From the NCBI RefSeq assembly GCF_905397375.1, contig NZ_CAJPVG010000001.1, forward strand, positions 868,001 to 932,000: a DNA stretch of 64,000 nucleotides, given 5' to 3'. The DNA comes from Ralstonia mannitolilytica. GTDB taxonomy: Bacteria > Pseudomonadota > Gammaproteobacteria > Burkholderiales > Burkholderiaceae. A program made the translations under genes and the position numbers. Positions 32,695 to 41,391 of this stretch are shown piece after piece. How positions within the stretch are numbered: position 1 is the stretch's first letter; the number at the start of each line of letters is the position of its first letter. The notes under the pieces were generated by a model, which worked only from the letters and a program-made list of their open reading frames with translations, ran no database searches and had not been told where the DNA came from.

Positions 32695-33920
32695 CAGCCG
32701 ACGCGCTTGAAGATCAGCGACGTGTTGATACCGCCGAACGCGAAGTTGTTGCTCATCACGTAGTCGGCGTCGATGCGGCGTGCGCTGCCGGCGATGTAGT
32801 CCAGCGGCGCGCAGGCCGGGTCGACGTGCTCGAGGTTGAGCGTCGGGGCATACCAGTTGCGCTTCATCATCTCGATCGTCCACCACGCCTCGATGGCGCC
32901 GCATGCGCCCAGCGTGTGTCCGATGTAGCTCTTGAGCGAGCTGATCGGCATGGTCGGGCGAAACACCTCGGCCGTCGCCTGGCTTTCGGCCACGTCGCCC
33001 AGGTCGGTCGAGGTGCCGTGCGCGTTGACGTAGCCGATGGCGTCCTGTGACAGGCGCGCGTCCTGCAACGCGAGCCGCATGGCCTGGCTCATGGTGGCGG
33101 CGGTGGGCTGCGTCATGTGCGTGCCGTCGGAGTTGCAGCCGAAGCCGACCACCTCCGCGTGGATGCGCGCGCCGCGCGCAACGGCGTGGTCGTAGTCTTC
33201 GAGCACCAGCGTGGCCGCGCCTTCGCCCACCACCAGGCCATCGCGTGCCTTGTCGAAGGGGCGCGGCGTGAGGTGCGGTTCATCGTTGCGCGTGCTCGTG
33301 GCGTACAGCGTGTCGAACACGGCGACGGCCGGCGCGGACAGCTCTTCGGCGCCGCCGGCCAGCATCATCGTCTGCTTGCCGGTGGCGATGGCTTCGTACG
33401 CATAGCCGATGGCCTGGCTGCCCGACGCGCACGCGCACGAAGTAGGGATGATGCGGCCTTTCAGATCCCAGAACAGCGCCACGTTCACGGCCGCCGTGTG
33501 CGGCATCATCTGCACGTAGCTGTTCGACGTGACGCCCTGCATCGAGCCCGTATCGAGCATGCTGCCGAACGCGCGGATCGGCTGCACCGAGCCCGACGAC
33601 GAACCGTATGCGACACCCATGCGGCCATCGGCGATGGAGGTGTCGCCGCTCAGGCCCGCATCGGCCAGCGCCAGCTCGCTTGCGCGCACCGCATACACCG
33701 ACACCGGCCCCATCGAGCGTGTCTTCTTGCGCGGGTATTCCGGCGGCGTGGTGAAGGCGGGCAGCGGGCACGCCAGGCGCGCATGCAGGGTGTCGAAGTA
33801 ATCCCACTCGGGCATGCGGCGCACGGCATTGCGTCCCTGCTCGATGGCCGACTGGATCTCGCTCCACTCGGAGCCCAGGGCGGTGACGCCGCCCATGCCG
33901 GTCACAACGACGCGCTTCAT
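32694..33920 (-). CDS. Beta-ketoacyl-ACP synthase (ApeR-like)
   Basis: 408-residue ketosynthase with intact active site: C164 (CACASGSQAIGYAYEAI), H301 (NAHGTSTDLGD), K330 and H335 (LKSYIGHTLGACG). By order, KS directly downstream of KR, it corresponds to ApeR of E. coli-type aryl polyene clusters. It extends the ACP-bound polyene or primes it. Start ATG 33920 overlaps the ketoreductase stop. Part of the strictly overlapping chain of genes from 36308 to 31438. Confidence 0.88.
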   Translation of the reverse strand: MKRVVVTGMGGVTALGSEWSEIQSAIEQGRNAVRRMPEWDYFDTLHARLACPLPAFTTPPEYPRKKTRSMGPVSVYAVRASELALADAGLSGDTSIADGRMGVAYGSSSGSVQPIRAFGSMLDTGSMQGVTSNSYVQMMPHTAAVNVALFWDLKGRIIPTSCACASGSQAIGYAYEAIATGKQTMMLAGGAEELSAPAVAVFDTLYATSTRNDEPHLTPRPFDKARDGLVVGEGAATLVLEDYDHAVARGARIHAEVVGFGCNSDGTHMTQPTAATMSQAMRLALQDARLSQDAIGYVNAHGTSTDLGDVAESQATAEVFRPTMPISSLKSYIGHTLGACGAIEAWWTIEMMKRNWYAPTLNLEHVDPACAPLDYIAGSARRIDADYVMSNNFAFGGINTSLIFKRVG

Positions 33921-34648
33921 CAGATCATCCCGCCGTTGACGCCAATGACCTGGCGCGTCACATACGAAGCGGCATCCGACATCAGGAAGCCCACCACCGC
34001 CGCCACCTCCGCTGGCTGGCCGATGCGGTTCATCGGCACGGTCTGCAGCGCGTGGTCCAGGTGTTCGACCTGCGACAGCATCTCGGTTTCGATCAGCCCC
34101 GGCGCCACGCAATTGACGGTGATGTTGCGCGAGGCCAGTTCCACCGCCAGTGCCTTGGTCGCCCCGATCAGCCCGGCCTTGGCGGCACTGTAGTTGACCT
34201 GCCCTCGGTTGCCCATCACGCCCGAGACGGACGCAATGGTGACGATGCGGCCGCCCTTGCGCGCACGCACCATCGGCATGGTCAGCGGGTGCACGACGTT
34301 GTAGAAGCCGTCCAGGCCGGTCTCGAGCACGATGTCCCAGTCTTCGTCCGTGAGGGCGGGGAAGGCCGCGTCGCGCGTGACGCCGGCGCACAGGACGATG
34401 CCGTAGTAGGCCCCATGCGCCTGCACATCGGCTTCCAGGTGGATGCGGCAGGCGCTGCGGTCGCGCACGTCGAACTGCAGCACGCGGGCCGTGCCGCCCT
34501 GCGCCTGGATGCCGGCCACCACGGCGTCGGCCTCGCTGCGGCCGCTGCGGCAATGCACCGAGACGTCGAACCCGTCCGACGCCAGCTGATAGGCGATGGC
34601 GCGGCCGATGCCGCGGCTCGCACCCGTCACAAGAACACGGCGGCTCAT
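33920..34648 (-). CDS. 3-oxoacyl-ACP reductase, FabG-like SDR (ApeQ-like)
   Basis: NADPH-dependent ketoreductase reducing the beta-keto group after each condensation. The 242-residue SDR has GASRGIGRA at the nucleotide site, the catalytic S-Y-K set (IASVSGVMG and YSAAK), and a C-terminal GVNGGMI tail, all FabG-like. The usual NNAG motif reads LCAGVTRD, with cysteine in place of asparagine. The start overlaps the dehydratase gene by four bases (ATGA). It matches ApeQ in order and type. Confidence 0.92.
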   Translation of the reverse strand: MSRRVLVTGASRGIGRAIAYQLASDGFDVSVHCRSGRSEADAVVAGIQAQGGTARVLQFDVRDRSACRIHLEADVQAHGAYYGIVLCAGVTRDAAFPALTDEDWDIVLETGLDGFYNVVHPLTMPMVRARKGGRIVTIASVSGVMGNRGQVNYSAAKAGLIGATKALAVELASRNITVNCVAPGLIETEMLSQVEHLDHALQTVPMNRIGQPAEVAAVVGFLMSDAASYVTRQVIGVNGGMI

Positions 34649-35124
34649 GCTGTGAAACTCCCTTCAATGAATGCTTGGAAATCGGTCGGCTGGTACACCT
34701 TGATGACGGCGCTGGCCAAAGGTTCGCCCTCACTGCGGATTGTGCACTCGTAGGCCCCGTGGCCCTCAGCACTGCGCAGCAGTTCACGCGCCTCGATGCG
34801 CAGCGGCCGGCCGTGCGGGAAGGCCGGTACGGCCGCTTCGACCCTGCGCGAGCCCAGCAGCACGCCCGGCCGCGCTGGCTGGCCGTTGCGCATCGACAGC
34901 AGGCCGACGTGCGCAGCAATGGCCTGCGCCATCAGCTCGATGCCGATCCACGCGGGCATGTTGCCCTCCGCGTCGGCATACCAGGCGGCCGGGTCCACAT
35001 GGGCCGTCGCCGCGAGCGATTCGTCGTCCCACGCGTCCACCCCCGCGAGCAGCAGCATGGTGCCGCGATGGGGCAGGATGGACTCGATGGGCAGGGCACT
35101 CAGTTCGGCATCGGTCATGTTCAT
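34645..35124 (-). CDS. Hotdog-fold 3-hydroxyacyl-ACP dehydratase (ApeP-like)
   Basis: 159-residue protein predicted to dehydrate the hydroxyacyl-ACP to give the conjugated double bond. It starts MNMTDAELSALPIESILPHR, and the family region includes PAWIGIELMAQAIAAHVGLL and GVLLGSRRVEA. The FabZ histidine appears as LPHRGTMLL. ATG 35124 overlaps the ketosynthase stop; a second ATG six bases downstream could be used. It corresponds to ApeP. A second dehydratase domain is fused to the ligase at 43093-44778. Confidence 0.83.
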   Translation of the reverse strand: MNMTDAELSALPIESILPHRGTMLLLAGVDAWDDESLAATAHVDPAAWYADAEGNMPAWIGIELMAQAIAAHVGLLSMRNGQPARPGVLLGSRRVEAAVPAFPHGRPLRIEARELLRSAEGHGAYECTIRSEGEPLASAVIKVYQPTDFQAFIEGSFTA

Positions 35125-36308
35125 CCCCGGCCCAGGATCAGGCTCGCGTTGCTGCCGCCAAACGCGAACGAATTGCTCATCACGTACTGCCCGGCGGCCA
35201 GGCGGCGCGTGTCTTGGATCAGGTCCAGTGCGGGCAGCGCGGGGTCGGCCTCGCCGTCCCAGAGGTGGCGCGGCAGGGCGGTGGCATCGTCCGCAAGAGC
35301 CAGCCATGCGAAGCCGAGCTCCGTCGCCCCCGCCGCGCCCAGCGTGTGCCCCGTGAAGGGCTTGGTGCCGCTGGTGGGCACACCGTGCGCAAAGACCCGC
35401 GCCATGAGGTGGGCTTCCATCTCGTCGTTCTTGCGCGTGGCAGTGGCATGCAGGTTGACGTAGCCGATGGCGTCGGGCCCGATGCCGGCATCGGACAGCG
35501 CGGCACGCAAGGCGCGCTCGGCACCGGCGCCGGTCGGGTCGGGCGCGGAAATGTGGTGCGCGTCGCTCGATTCACCCACACCCGCCAGGCGCACGGGGCC
35601 GGGCTCGCGGCTCATCAGGAACACCGCCGCCCCTTCGCCGATGTTGATGCCCGCGCGGTTGCGGCTCATCGGGTTGGTGCGTGCGGCACTGGTCGATTCC
35701 AATGAGGCGAAGCCCTGCAGCGTCAGCTCGCACAGCGAATCCGCGCCACCCACGATCACCGCATCGCACAGGTTCAGCTGCAGCAGGCGGCGCGCCGAAG
35801 CGAACGCCTTGGCACTGGATGTGCACGCGGTCGACACCGTATAGGCGGGGCCCGTGGTGCCGAGCGCGGCAGCGGCGAACGGCGCCAGCGTGCCGATCTC
35901 CATCTGCCGATAGTCGAAGGCCGCAGGCAGCGCACCGTGCACCCTGGCATGGCGCAGCGCCGCCTCTGCCGCGTCGATGCCCGACGTGCTGGTGCCGAGC
36001 ACGATGCCGATGCGGTGCGCGCCGTACCGCGCGCGGGCGGCCTCCAGCGCGGGCCGGATCTGCGCGACTGCGGCAAGCAGCAGACGGTTGTTGCGGCAAT
36101 CGTAGGCAGCCAGGTGTTCGGGCGGCGCAAGTTCGAGCGCCGCCTGGGCGCGCCCGACGATGGCGGCCGTGCCGTCCGGGCGCTCGGCCGCGATCATGCC
36201 CGGCGCGTGTCCGGCTTCCAGGTTGCGGCGGATGGCCGGCACGTCATCGCCGAGCGCGTTGACCATGCCCAGCGCGTGCAGGTAGACGGAAGCTGAAGAA
36301 GCAGTCAT
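35121..36308 (-). CDS. Beta-ketoacyl-ACP synthase (ApeO-like)
   Basis: 395-residue ketosynthase with nucleophile C162 (STACTSSAKAFASARR), H287 (NLHATATRKNDEMEAH), K316 and H321 (GTKPFTGHTLGAAG). The NLHATAT motif and the position after the MMPL gene match ApeO, which in the E. coli system works as a heterodimer with the chain-length factor ApeC. The likely partner here is the Cys-less protein at 46734-47444. ATG overlaps the MMPL stop by four bases. Confidence 0.9.
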   Translation of the reverse strand: MTASSASVYLHALGMVNALGDDVPAIRRNLEAGHAPGMIAAERPDGTAAIVGRAQAALELAPPEHLAAYDCRNNRLLLAAVAQIRPALEAARARYGAHRIGIVLGTSTSGIDAAEAALRHARVHGALPAAFDYRQMEIGTLAPFAAAALGTTGPAYTVSTACTSSAKAFASARRLLQLNLCDAVIVGGADSLCELTLQGFASLESTSAARTNPMSRNRAGINIGEGAAVFLMSREPGPVRLAGVGESSDAHHISAPDPTGAGAERALRAALSDAGIGPDAIGYVNLHATATRKNDEMEAHLMARVFAHGVPTSGTKPFTGHTLGAAGATELGFAWLALADDATALPRHLWDGEADPALPALDLIQDTRRLAAGQYVMSNSFAFGGSNASLILGRG

Positions 36309-38728
36309 GAGGATCGATGTTTCGAGTGCGGCAGCCTCGGCGGCATGCCGAGCGGCGCCAGCGCCACCGCAATGACGATGCCCAGGGCCAGCGTCATGCC
36401 AAAGCTGCGCAGCACCGGCATGGCGCTCGTGCCCAGCAGGCCAAACGACAGCAGCGTGGTGGCCGCCGAGAGCAGCACGCCCACCCACACGCCGCCAATG
36501 TTCGCAGGATCGCGCACGCAGCCCTCGCGCAGGAAGACGGCGTAGTTCGCGCCCACGCCCAGCACCAGCATCAGCGCGAGCCAGTGGAAGAGGTTCAGCG
36601 CAATGCCCGCGTAGCCGTACACCGCAAACGTGAGGCCGACGGCGCAGACCACCGGCAGCGTCACGCGCACGCCGGCGGCCACGCCGTAGCGCACGCAGAA
36701 CAGCGCCAGGATCAGCGTGAGCGCGCCCGCCAGCCACCAGCCGCTGTCCACGCGGTACGCGGCAAACAGCCGTGCCACGCTGGCCGGCTTGTCGACGAAG
36801 CGGATGCCGGCATCGGCATCGGCCAGCGCAGCCAGCGCCGGCAGTTGCGACGCCATGGCTCCGACCGGAATGACGATCGCGGCGAAGACCGCAGGCGCCT
36901 CCGGGCTTGCCACCTGGCCGAGCCACAGGTGGCGGTACGGCTGCGACCACGGCGTGGCCAGCCACGCATCCACCGTGAGCGGGCTGCCGGTGGCACGCTC
37001 GAACGCGTGGATGTAGCCTGCGGCGATGTCGGGGCGGAAACCGGCATCGGTGAGCGTGGCACGCAGGGCTTGCGGGTCGGCAAAGACGCGCTGGGCCAGG
37101 CGGGCACGGTCTTCAGCCTGCCGGCGCGCTGACGGCACGAACTGCGTGATGGACTGCACGCCCTTGAGCGCCGCGCCCGCAACGGGCCCTTCCAGCCGGC
37201 GCTGCAGGGCCTCGGCACGCTGCAGGACCTGCTCGGCGGAATCGCCCTTCACGACAAAGAACTGCGTGTTGTTTTCCACGCCAATGGCCTCGCGCACCAC
37301 GGCTTCCTGCCGTGCAAGCTGGGGGTCGCGCTGGATCAGCAGGTGGATGTCGTCGTCACTGGTCAGGCGCAGCCAGCCGGGCACCGCGGCTGCGGCAACG
37401 AGGGCCAGGCACAGCCACGTGCCGCGGTGGGCAAGCGCGGTCTGCCAGCCGGACAGCCAGCGTGCCGCGCCGCGGTAAGACCGCTGCGACTGCCGCGGCG
37501 CATTCGCCAGCAGCGCCGGCAGCAGCGAAACCACCGACAGGAACGCGGCCCCGATTCCCGCGATGGCAAAGCATGCAATCTGGCGCAGCGCCGGAAACGG
37601 CACGCCGACAAGGATCGCGTAGCCCAGCAGGCTGGTGGCCAGCGCAACGACCAGCGCCGGGCGGACGTTGCGCGCGCTGCGCCGCGCATCGTGTCCGGCC
37701 TCGGCACCGAGATGGCCGACAAAATACTGGATGGAGTAGTCCACCGCCTCGCCGATCAGGCTGGCACCGAATACCAGCGTGAGCAGATGCAGCTTGCCGA
37801 AGACCAGCAGCGTGGCCGCCAGCGCGAACACGATGCCGATACCGGTCGACACAAACCCGAGCACCAGAAAGCGCGGCGAGCGGAACACCCACAGCATCAG
37901 CACCGCAATGCCGAGGGCCGAGACGATGCCGATGCGATGCAGCTCCTGCTCCGACGCATGGCGCGCCGCGGCCGCGTAGAACACGGCGCCGGTGCGCGCG
38001 AGCGTCACATCCGGGAAGGTGTCCGCCAGCGACTGCTCCGCCTGGGCGACGGCGGCGCGCACCTCGGCCTGCGTTTGTGCGTCGTAAGCAGAGGCCCCGA
38101 GCGTGGTGGTGACGAGCACGCTCGTCGTGCCGCCGTGCCGGGCGAGGAGGAAGTTGTCTTCGAGTTCGAGCCGCATGGTGGCCAACGGCAGATCGGCCAG
38201 CCAATGGCCAAGCCAGCCGAACGGATCGTCGGCCAGCGGTGCACTCAGGCCGGTTTCCACCGGTGCATAGAGCCGCTGCGCGAGCAGCGCCGGCAACGCC
38301 GTGCCGCCGGCATCCAGCGCGGCGCGATCGCCGGGCGCGAGCAGCCCGAACCGATAGGGCAGGTAGAACCGCGTGATCTGGCCCGCGTCGAACGGCGGCA
38401 ACTCGGCGATGACGTTGCGAAACGCCGTGCTGCGCTTGAGGTCGGCACCGAGCTGCAGCGCCGCCGCCTTGGCGTGCATGGCGTTGCGGCTGCTGACGAG
38501 GAAGACCGTGCGATCGCCCAGCGATGCGGCAAGCGTGTCGACGGCTTTCTCGGCGACGGGGTCGACTTCGGTGGCGGGCAGCAGCGCGAGCAGGTTCGTC
38601 TGCAGCGCGGCGCCGCCGTGCAGGCGCACGCCGCAGTAGACCAGCGCGATCAGCACGGCCGCCAGCCAGCCGAGACGAACGGCCCAGGCGGACGGGCTCG
38701 AAGTGCGCAGCGCCAGCTCTTGCGCCAT
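36305..38728 (-). CDS. MMPL/RND-family exporter (ApeM-like)
   Basis: Inner-membrane transporter of 807 residues with the two-fold MMPL architecture. A first TM helix (WAVRLGWLAAVLIALVYCGV) is followed by a large periplasmic loop, TM bundle 1 (about 250-420), a second loop, and TM bundle 2 (about 650-790) ending LALGIVIAVALAPLGM. Expected to move the polyene lipid toward the outer membrane, probably handing it to the LolA-like protein encoded just upstream. Overlaps both neighbours by a few bases. Confidence 0.88.
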   Translation of the reverse strand: MAQELALRTSSPSAWAVRLGWLAAVLIALVYCGVRLHGGAALQTNLLALLPATEVDPVAEKAVDTLAASLGDRTVFLVSSRNAMHAKAAALQLGADLKRSTAFRNVIAELPPFDAGQITRFYLPYRFGLLAPGDRAALDAGGTALPALLAQRLYAPVETGLSAPLADDPFGWLGHWLADLPLATMRLELEDNFLLARHGGTTSVLVTTTLGASAYDAQTQAEVRAAVAQAEQSLADTFPDVTLARTGAVFYAAAARHASEQELHRIGIVSALGIAVLMLWVFRSPRFLVLGFVSTGIGIVFALAATLLVFGKLHLLTLVFGASLIGEAVDYSIQYFVGHLGAEAGHDARRSARNVRPALVVALATSLLGYAILVGVPFPALRQIACFAIAGIGAAFLSVVSLLPALLANAPRQSQRSYRGAARWLSGWQTALAHRGTWLCLALVAAAAVPGWLRLTSDDDIHLLIQRDPQLARQEAVVREAIGVENNTQFFVVKGDSAEQVLQRAEALQRRLEGPVAGAALKGVQSITQFVPSARRQAEDRARLAQRVFADPQALRATLTDAGFRPDIAAGYIHAFERATGSPLTVDAWLATPWSQPYRHLWLGQVASPEAPAVFAAIVIPVGAMASQLPALAALADADAGIRFVDKPASVARLFAAYRVDSGWWLAGALTLILALFCVRYGVAAGVRVTLPVVCAVGLTFAVYGYAGIALNLFHWLALMLVLGVGANYAVFLREGCVRDPANIGGVWVGVLLSAATTLLSFGLLGTSAMPVLRSFGMTLALGIVIAVALAPLGMPPRLPHSKHRSS

Positions 38729-39378
38729 CAGGGCGCCCCCAACAGGGTGCGTTCGGCCGCGGAGGGCGCGTCCACGCGCGTGCTGCCGGTGAAGTCGATG
38801 CGCGTTTCATCGCCATTGGCCGAGCGGATGCGAATGCTGCGCACATAGGTGTCGCCGGCCAGGTCGAGCCCGCGCAGCGCTTGCGCCAACTGCGGCTGGG
38901 CCGGCGTGAGCTTCAGTTGCCAGCGGCTGGCGTTGCCCTGTGCGTTGACGCTGAACTGCGAGTACAGCGCCGACAGGTCGCCCGCCAGCATCGCGCGCAT
39001 CATCCGCGACACCTGTGCCACGCCGGCGGCGTTGCGGGTGCCGCGTGCCATCGGCTTGTCGTTGGCATCGAGCGTGGTGACGCCGGCGTCGGTCATCACG
39101 TACGTCATGCGCGTCGGCTGCTCGATGCGCCAGATCGCGCCCTGGTCGCGCACGAACAGCAGCGTGCCGCTGCTCACCAGCGGCTTCTGCAGGGCTTGCA
39201 GGGTCTGCGTCTGCACGAACTGCGCGCGCACGCCCCGGGCTTGTGCGAGCTGCGCCGCCACTTGCGAGACGAGTGCGCTTTCCTGCGGCGCCTCGCTTGG
39301 GGCCGCGCCAGCGAGCGCGCTCATGGCCAGGGCCAGGGCGGCCAGGCACGCGCGCATGGTGTCGTTCAGCCCAGCCAT
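38728..39378 (-). CDS. LolA-like outer-membrane lipoprotein carrier (ApeL-like)
   Basis: 216-residue periplasmic protein with a signal peptide (CLAALALAMSALAGAA) and a LolA-type fold start (RGVRAQFVQTQTLQALQKPL VSSGTLLFVRDQGAIWR). Predicted to ferry the hydrophobic product from the MMPL exporter to the outer membrane. Start 39378 has GGAG six bases upstream and overlaps the thioesterase gene by 13 bases; 39357 (MRACLAAL) is an alternative that would shorten the n-region. Conserved APE-cluster component. Confidence 0.85.
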   Translation of the reverse strand: MAGLNDTMRACLAALALAMSALAGAAPSEAPQESALVSQVAAQLAQARGVRAQFVQTQTLQALQKPLVSSGTLLFVRDQGAIWRIEQPTRMTYVMTDAGVTTLDANDKPMARGTRNAAGVAQVSRMMRAMLAGDLSALYSQFSVNAQGNASRWQLKLTPAQPQLAQALRGLDLAGDTYVRSIRIRSANGDETRIDFTGSTRVDAPSAAERTLLGAP

Positions 39379-39812
39379 GCACGCTCCACACGTTCAATCA
39401 ACACAGGCGGCGACACGAACTGCAGCTCACCGGTACGCGCGCACACCGCCACCTGCGTGGTGTAGCCCTTGGTCAGGCGTGTGCCCGACGCGCAGTCGAC
39501 GATCTCGTAGGCGATCTTCAGCCGGTTCTCGTATTCGACCAGCGTGGCGCACACCTCGATCTGCTGGCCGTAAGTGGCCGGCTTGATGTACTTCAGGTGC
39601 GCCTCCACCACCGGCCACAGGAAGCCGGACTCGCGCATGTCGCGGTAGTCATAGTGGAAGCGGCGCAGCAGCGCGGCACGGCCGATTTCGAAGTACTTCA
39701 GGTAGTGGCCGTGCCAGCAGACGTCCATGGCGTCGACGTCGTGAAAGGGTACCTCCACGCGGGCGCTGGCGGCGAGCGGTGGATGGCCGGGCGGCAGGTC
39801 ACGGGCGGTCAT
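39366..39812 (-). CDS. Acyl thioesterase, 4HBT hotdog family (ApeK-like)
   Basis: 148-residue thioesterase of the 4-hydroxybenzoyl-CoA type: VEVPFHDVDAMDVCWHGHYL KYFEIGRAALL holds the catalytic aspartate (FHDVDAMD) and the substrate-site HGHY motif. It could release stalled or finished acyl chains from the carrier protein. It overlaps the ammonia-lyase gene by 14 bases. Matches ApeK in the E. coli gene order, apart from the lyase gene inserted between it and the GT/acyltransferase gene. Confidence 0.88.
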   Translation of the reverse strand: MTARDLPPGHPPLAASARVEVPFHDVDAMDVCWHGHYLKYFEIGRAALLRRFHYDYRDMRESGFLWPVVEAHLKYIKPATYGQQIEVCATLVEYENRLKIAYEIVDCASGTRLTKGYTTQVAVCARTGELQFVSPPVLIERVERAWLG

Positions 39813-41391
39813 GGGCGTCCCCTTCGATAAGTTCGCCGCGCTCGATGGCGAGCGTGAGCGCGCGCAGCTCGGCTTCGAGCGGGCGGTCTTCTTCCACGAA
39901 CCCCGACTGCGCGCCCACGCGGTCGATGAAGGCTTGCACCGGAGCGGGCACCTGCGTCGATGGATTGAGGCGGCAGCGCAGCCGCACGGCCTGCACCGCC
40001 GCGAGCGTGTGCGCGGCCGCCACCTGCTCCGTCAGCTCCAGCACACGCAGGCAGTCGCGCGCGGCAATCGTGCCCATGCTGACCTTGTCCTGGTTGTGCG
40101 CCTCCGTGGAGCGCGAGAACACGCTGGCCGGCATGGTGTGCTTGAGCGCCTCGGCCGTCCATGCCGACGAGGAGATCTGCACGGCCTTGAAGCCGTGGTT
40201 GATCGGCGCGCGTTCTGCCGTGGCGCCCGACAGGTTGCGCGGCAGGCCGTTGTTGAACTTGTCGTCCACCAGCAGCGCCATCTGGCGGTCCATCAGGTCG
40301 GCCAGGTTGGCAACGGCCGTCTTGAGGGCGTCCATCGCAAACGCGATGTGACCGCCGTAGAAGTTGCCGCCGTGCAGGACCTCCTGTGCATCCGGGTCGA
40401 TCAGCGGGTTGTCGTTGGCGCTGTTGAGTTCGTTCTCGATGTCGCGGCGGATCCACGACTGCGCATCGCGTGCGACCCCGATGACGTGCGGCGCACAGCG
40501 GATCGAGTAGCGGTCTTGCACCCGGTGCGCGGAGGTGTCGTCCCAGTCAGCCAGGTCGGCGCGAATCCAGGCGGCGACCTCTGCCTGACCGGCATGCGGC
40601 TTGGCCGCAAAGATGGTCGGGTGGAAGTGCGCCGCGCGGCCGTCCAGCGCCACGGTGGCCAGGGCCGTCAGCCGGGACGACAGGCGCACCAGCTGCTCGG
40701 CCCGCGTGTAGGCCAGGCATGCGAGGCCTGTCATCACCGCCGTGCCGTTCATGAGCGCCAGCCCCTCCTTCGGGGCCAGCGTGATAGGCGGATGGCCCAA
40801 CTGCTGCCATACGCCGGCGGCGGGCTGCAGTTGGCCGTTGAAGAGCACCTCGCGCTCGCCAACGAGTGCGGCGGCCACGTATGACAGCGGCGTCAGGTCT
40901 CCGCTCGCGCCCACCGAGCCCTCGGCGGGAATGCGCGGCAGGATGCGATGGTTGATCAGGTCGGCCAGGCGCTGCAGCAGCACGTAGCGCACGCCGGAAT
41001 AACCGTGCGCGAGCGAGTTCAGCCGGGCGGCCACCACGGCCAGCGTTTCGGCGGGCTCGAGATGGCGGCCCATGCCGCAGCCGTGGTAGCGCGTGAGCTG
41101 CAGCGGCAGCGCCTCGACCAGCGCCATCGGCACGCTCACCTGGCAGGCATCGCCATAGCCGGTGTTGACGCCATAGATGGTCGCGCCGTCGGCCAGCCGT
41201 TCACGCAGGAATCGCGCGCCGCGCTCGATCCGATCGCGCCAGGCGGCATCGGCATTCAGCCGCACCGGCTGCCGGCCATGCGCAATGGCGACCACGTCTT
41301 CGATCGTCAGGCGGCGGTTGCCGATCACAACGGGGTGCTCGCCGGCCGCCGCATGCGCTGGCGCGGGTACGTTCAGATCGTGTTCAGCCAT
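39799..41391 (-). CDS. MIO-type aromatic amino acid ammonia-lyase (HAL/TAL/PAL family)
   Basis: 530-residue lyase that eliminates ammonia from an aromatic amino acid. The Ala-Ser-Gly triad (162-164, GSVGASGDLTPLS) cyclises to the MIO cofactor; catalytic Tyr73 lies in TIYGVNTGYGD; NSANDNPL, RYSIRCAPHVIG and GTIAARDC are all present. The substrate-selectivity loop reads RYHGCGMG (101-108), not the SH of histidine lyases. Together with the pigment context, this suggests tyrosine or phenylalanine giving coumarate or cinnamate as polyene starter. Generic annotation as histidine ammonia-lyase would probably be wrong. ATG 41391 has AAGGA upstream. Confidence 0.88.
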   Translation of the reverse strand: MAEHDLNVPAPAHAAAGEHPVVIGNRRLTIEDVVAIAHGRQPVRLNADAAWRDRIERGARFLRERLADGATIYGVNTGYGDACQVSVPMALVEALPLQLTRYHGCGMGRHLEPAETLAVVAARLNSLAHGYSGVRYVLLQRLADLINHRILPRIPAEGSVGASGDLTPLSYVAAALVGEREVLFNGQLQPAAGVWQQLGHPPITLAPKEGLALMNGTAVMTGLACLAYTRAEQLVRLSSRLTALATVALDGRAAHFHPTIFAAKPHAGQAEVAAWIRADLADWDDTSAHRVQDRYSIRCAPHVIGVARDAQSWIRRDIENELNSANDNPLIDPDAQEVLHGGNFYGGHIAFAMDALKTAVANLADLMDRQMALLVDDKFNNGLPRNLSGATAERAPINHGFKAVQISSSAWTAEALKHTMPASVFSRSTEAHNQDKVSMGTIAARDCLRVLELTEQVAAAHTLAAVQAVRLRCRLNPSTQVPAPVQAFIDRVGAQSGFVEEDRPLEAELRALTLAIERGELIEGDAHDRP

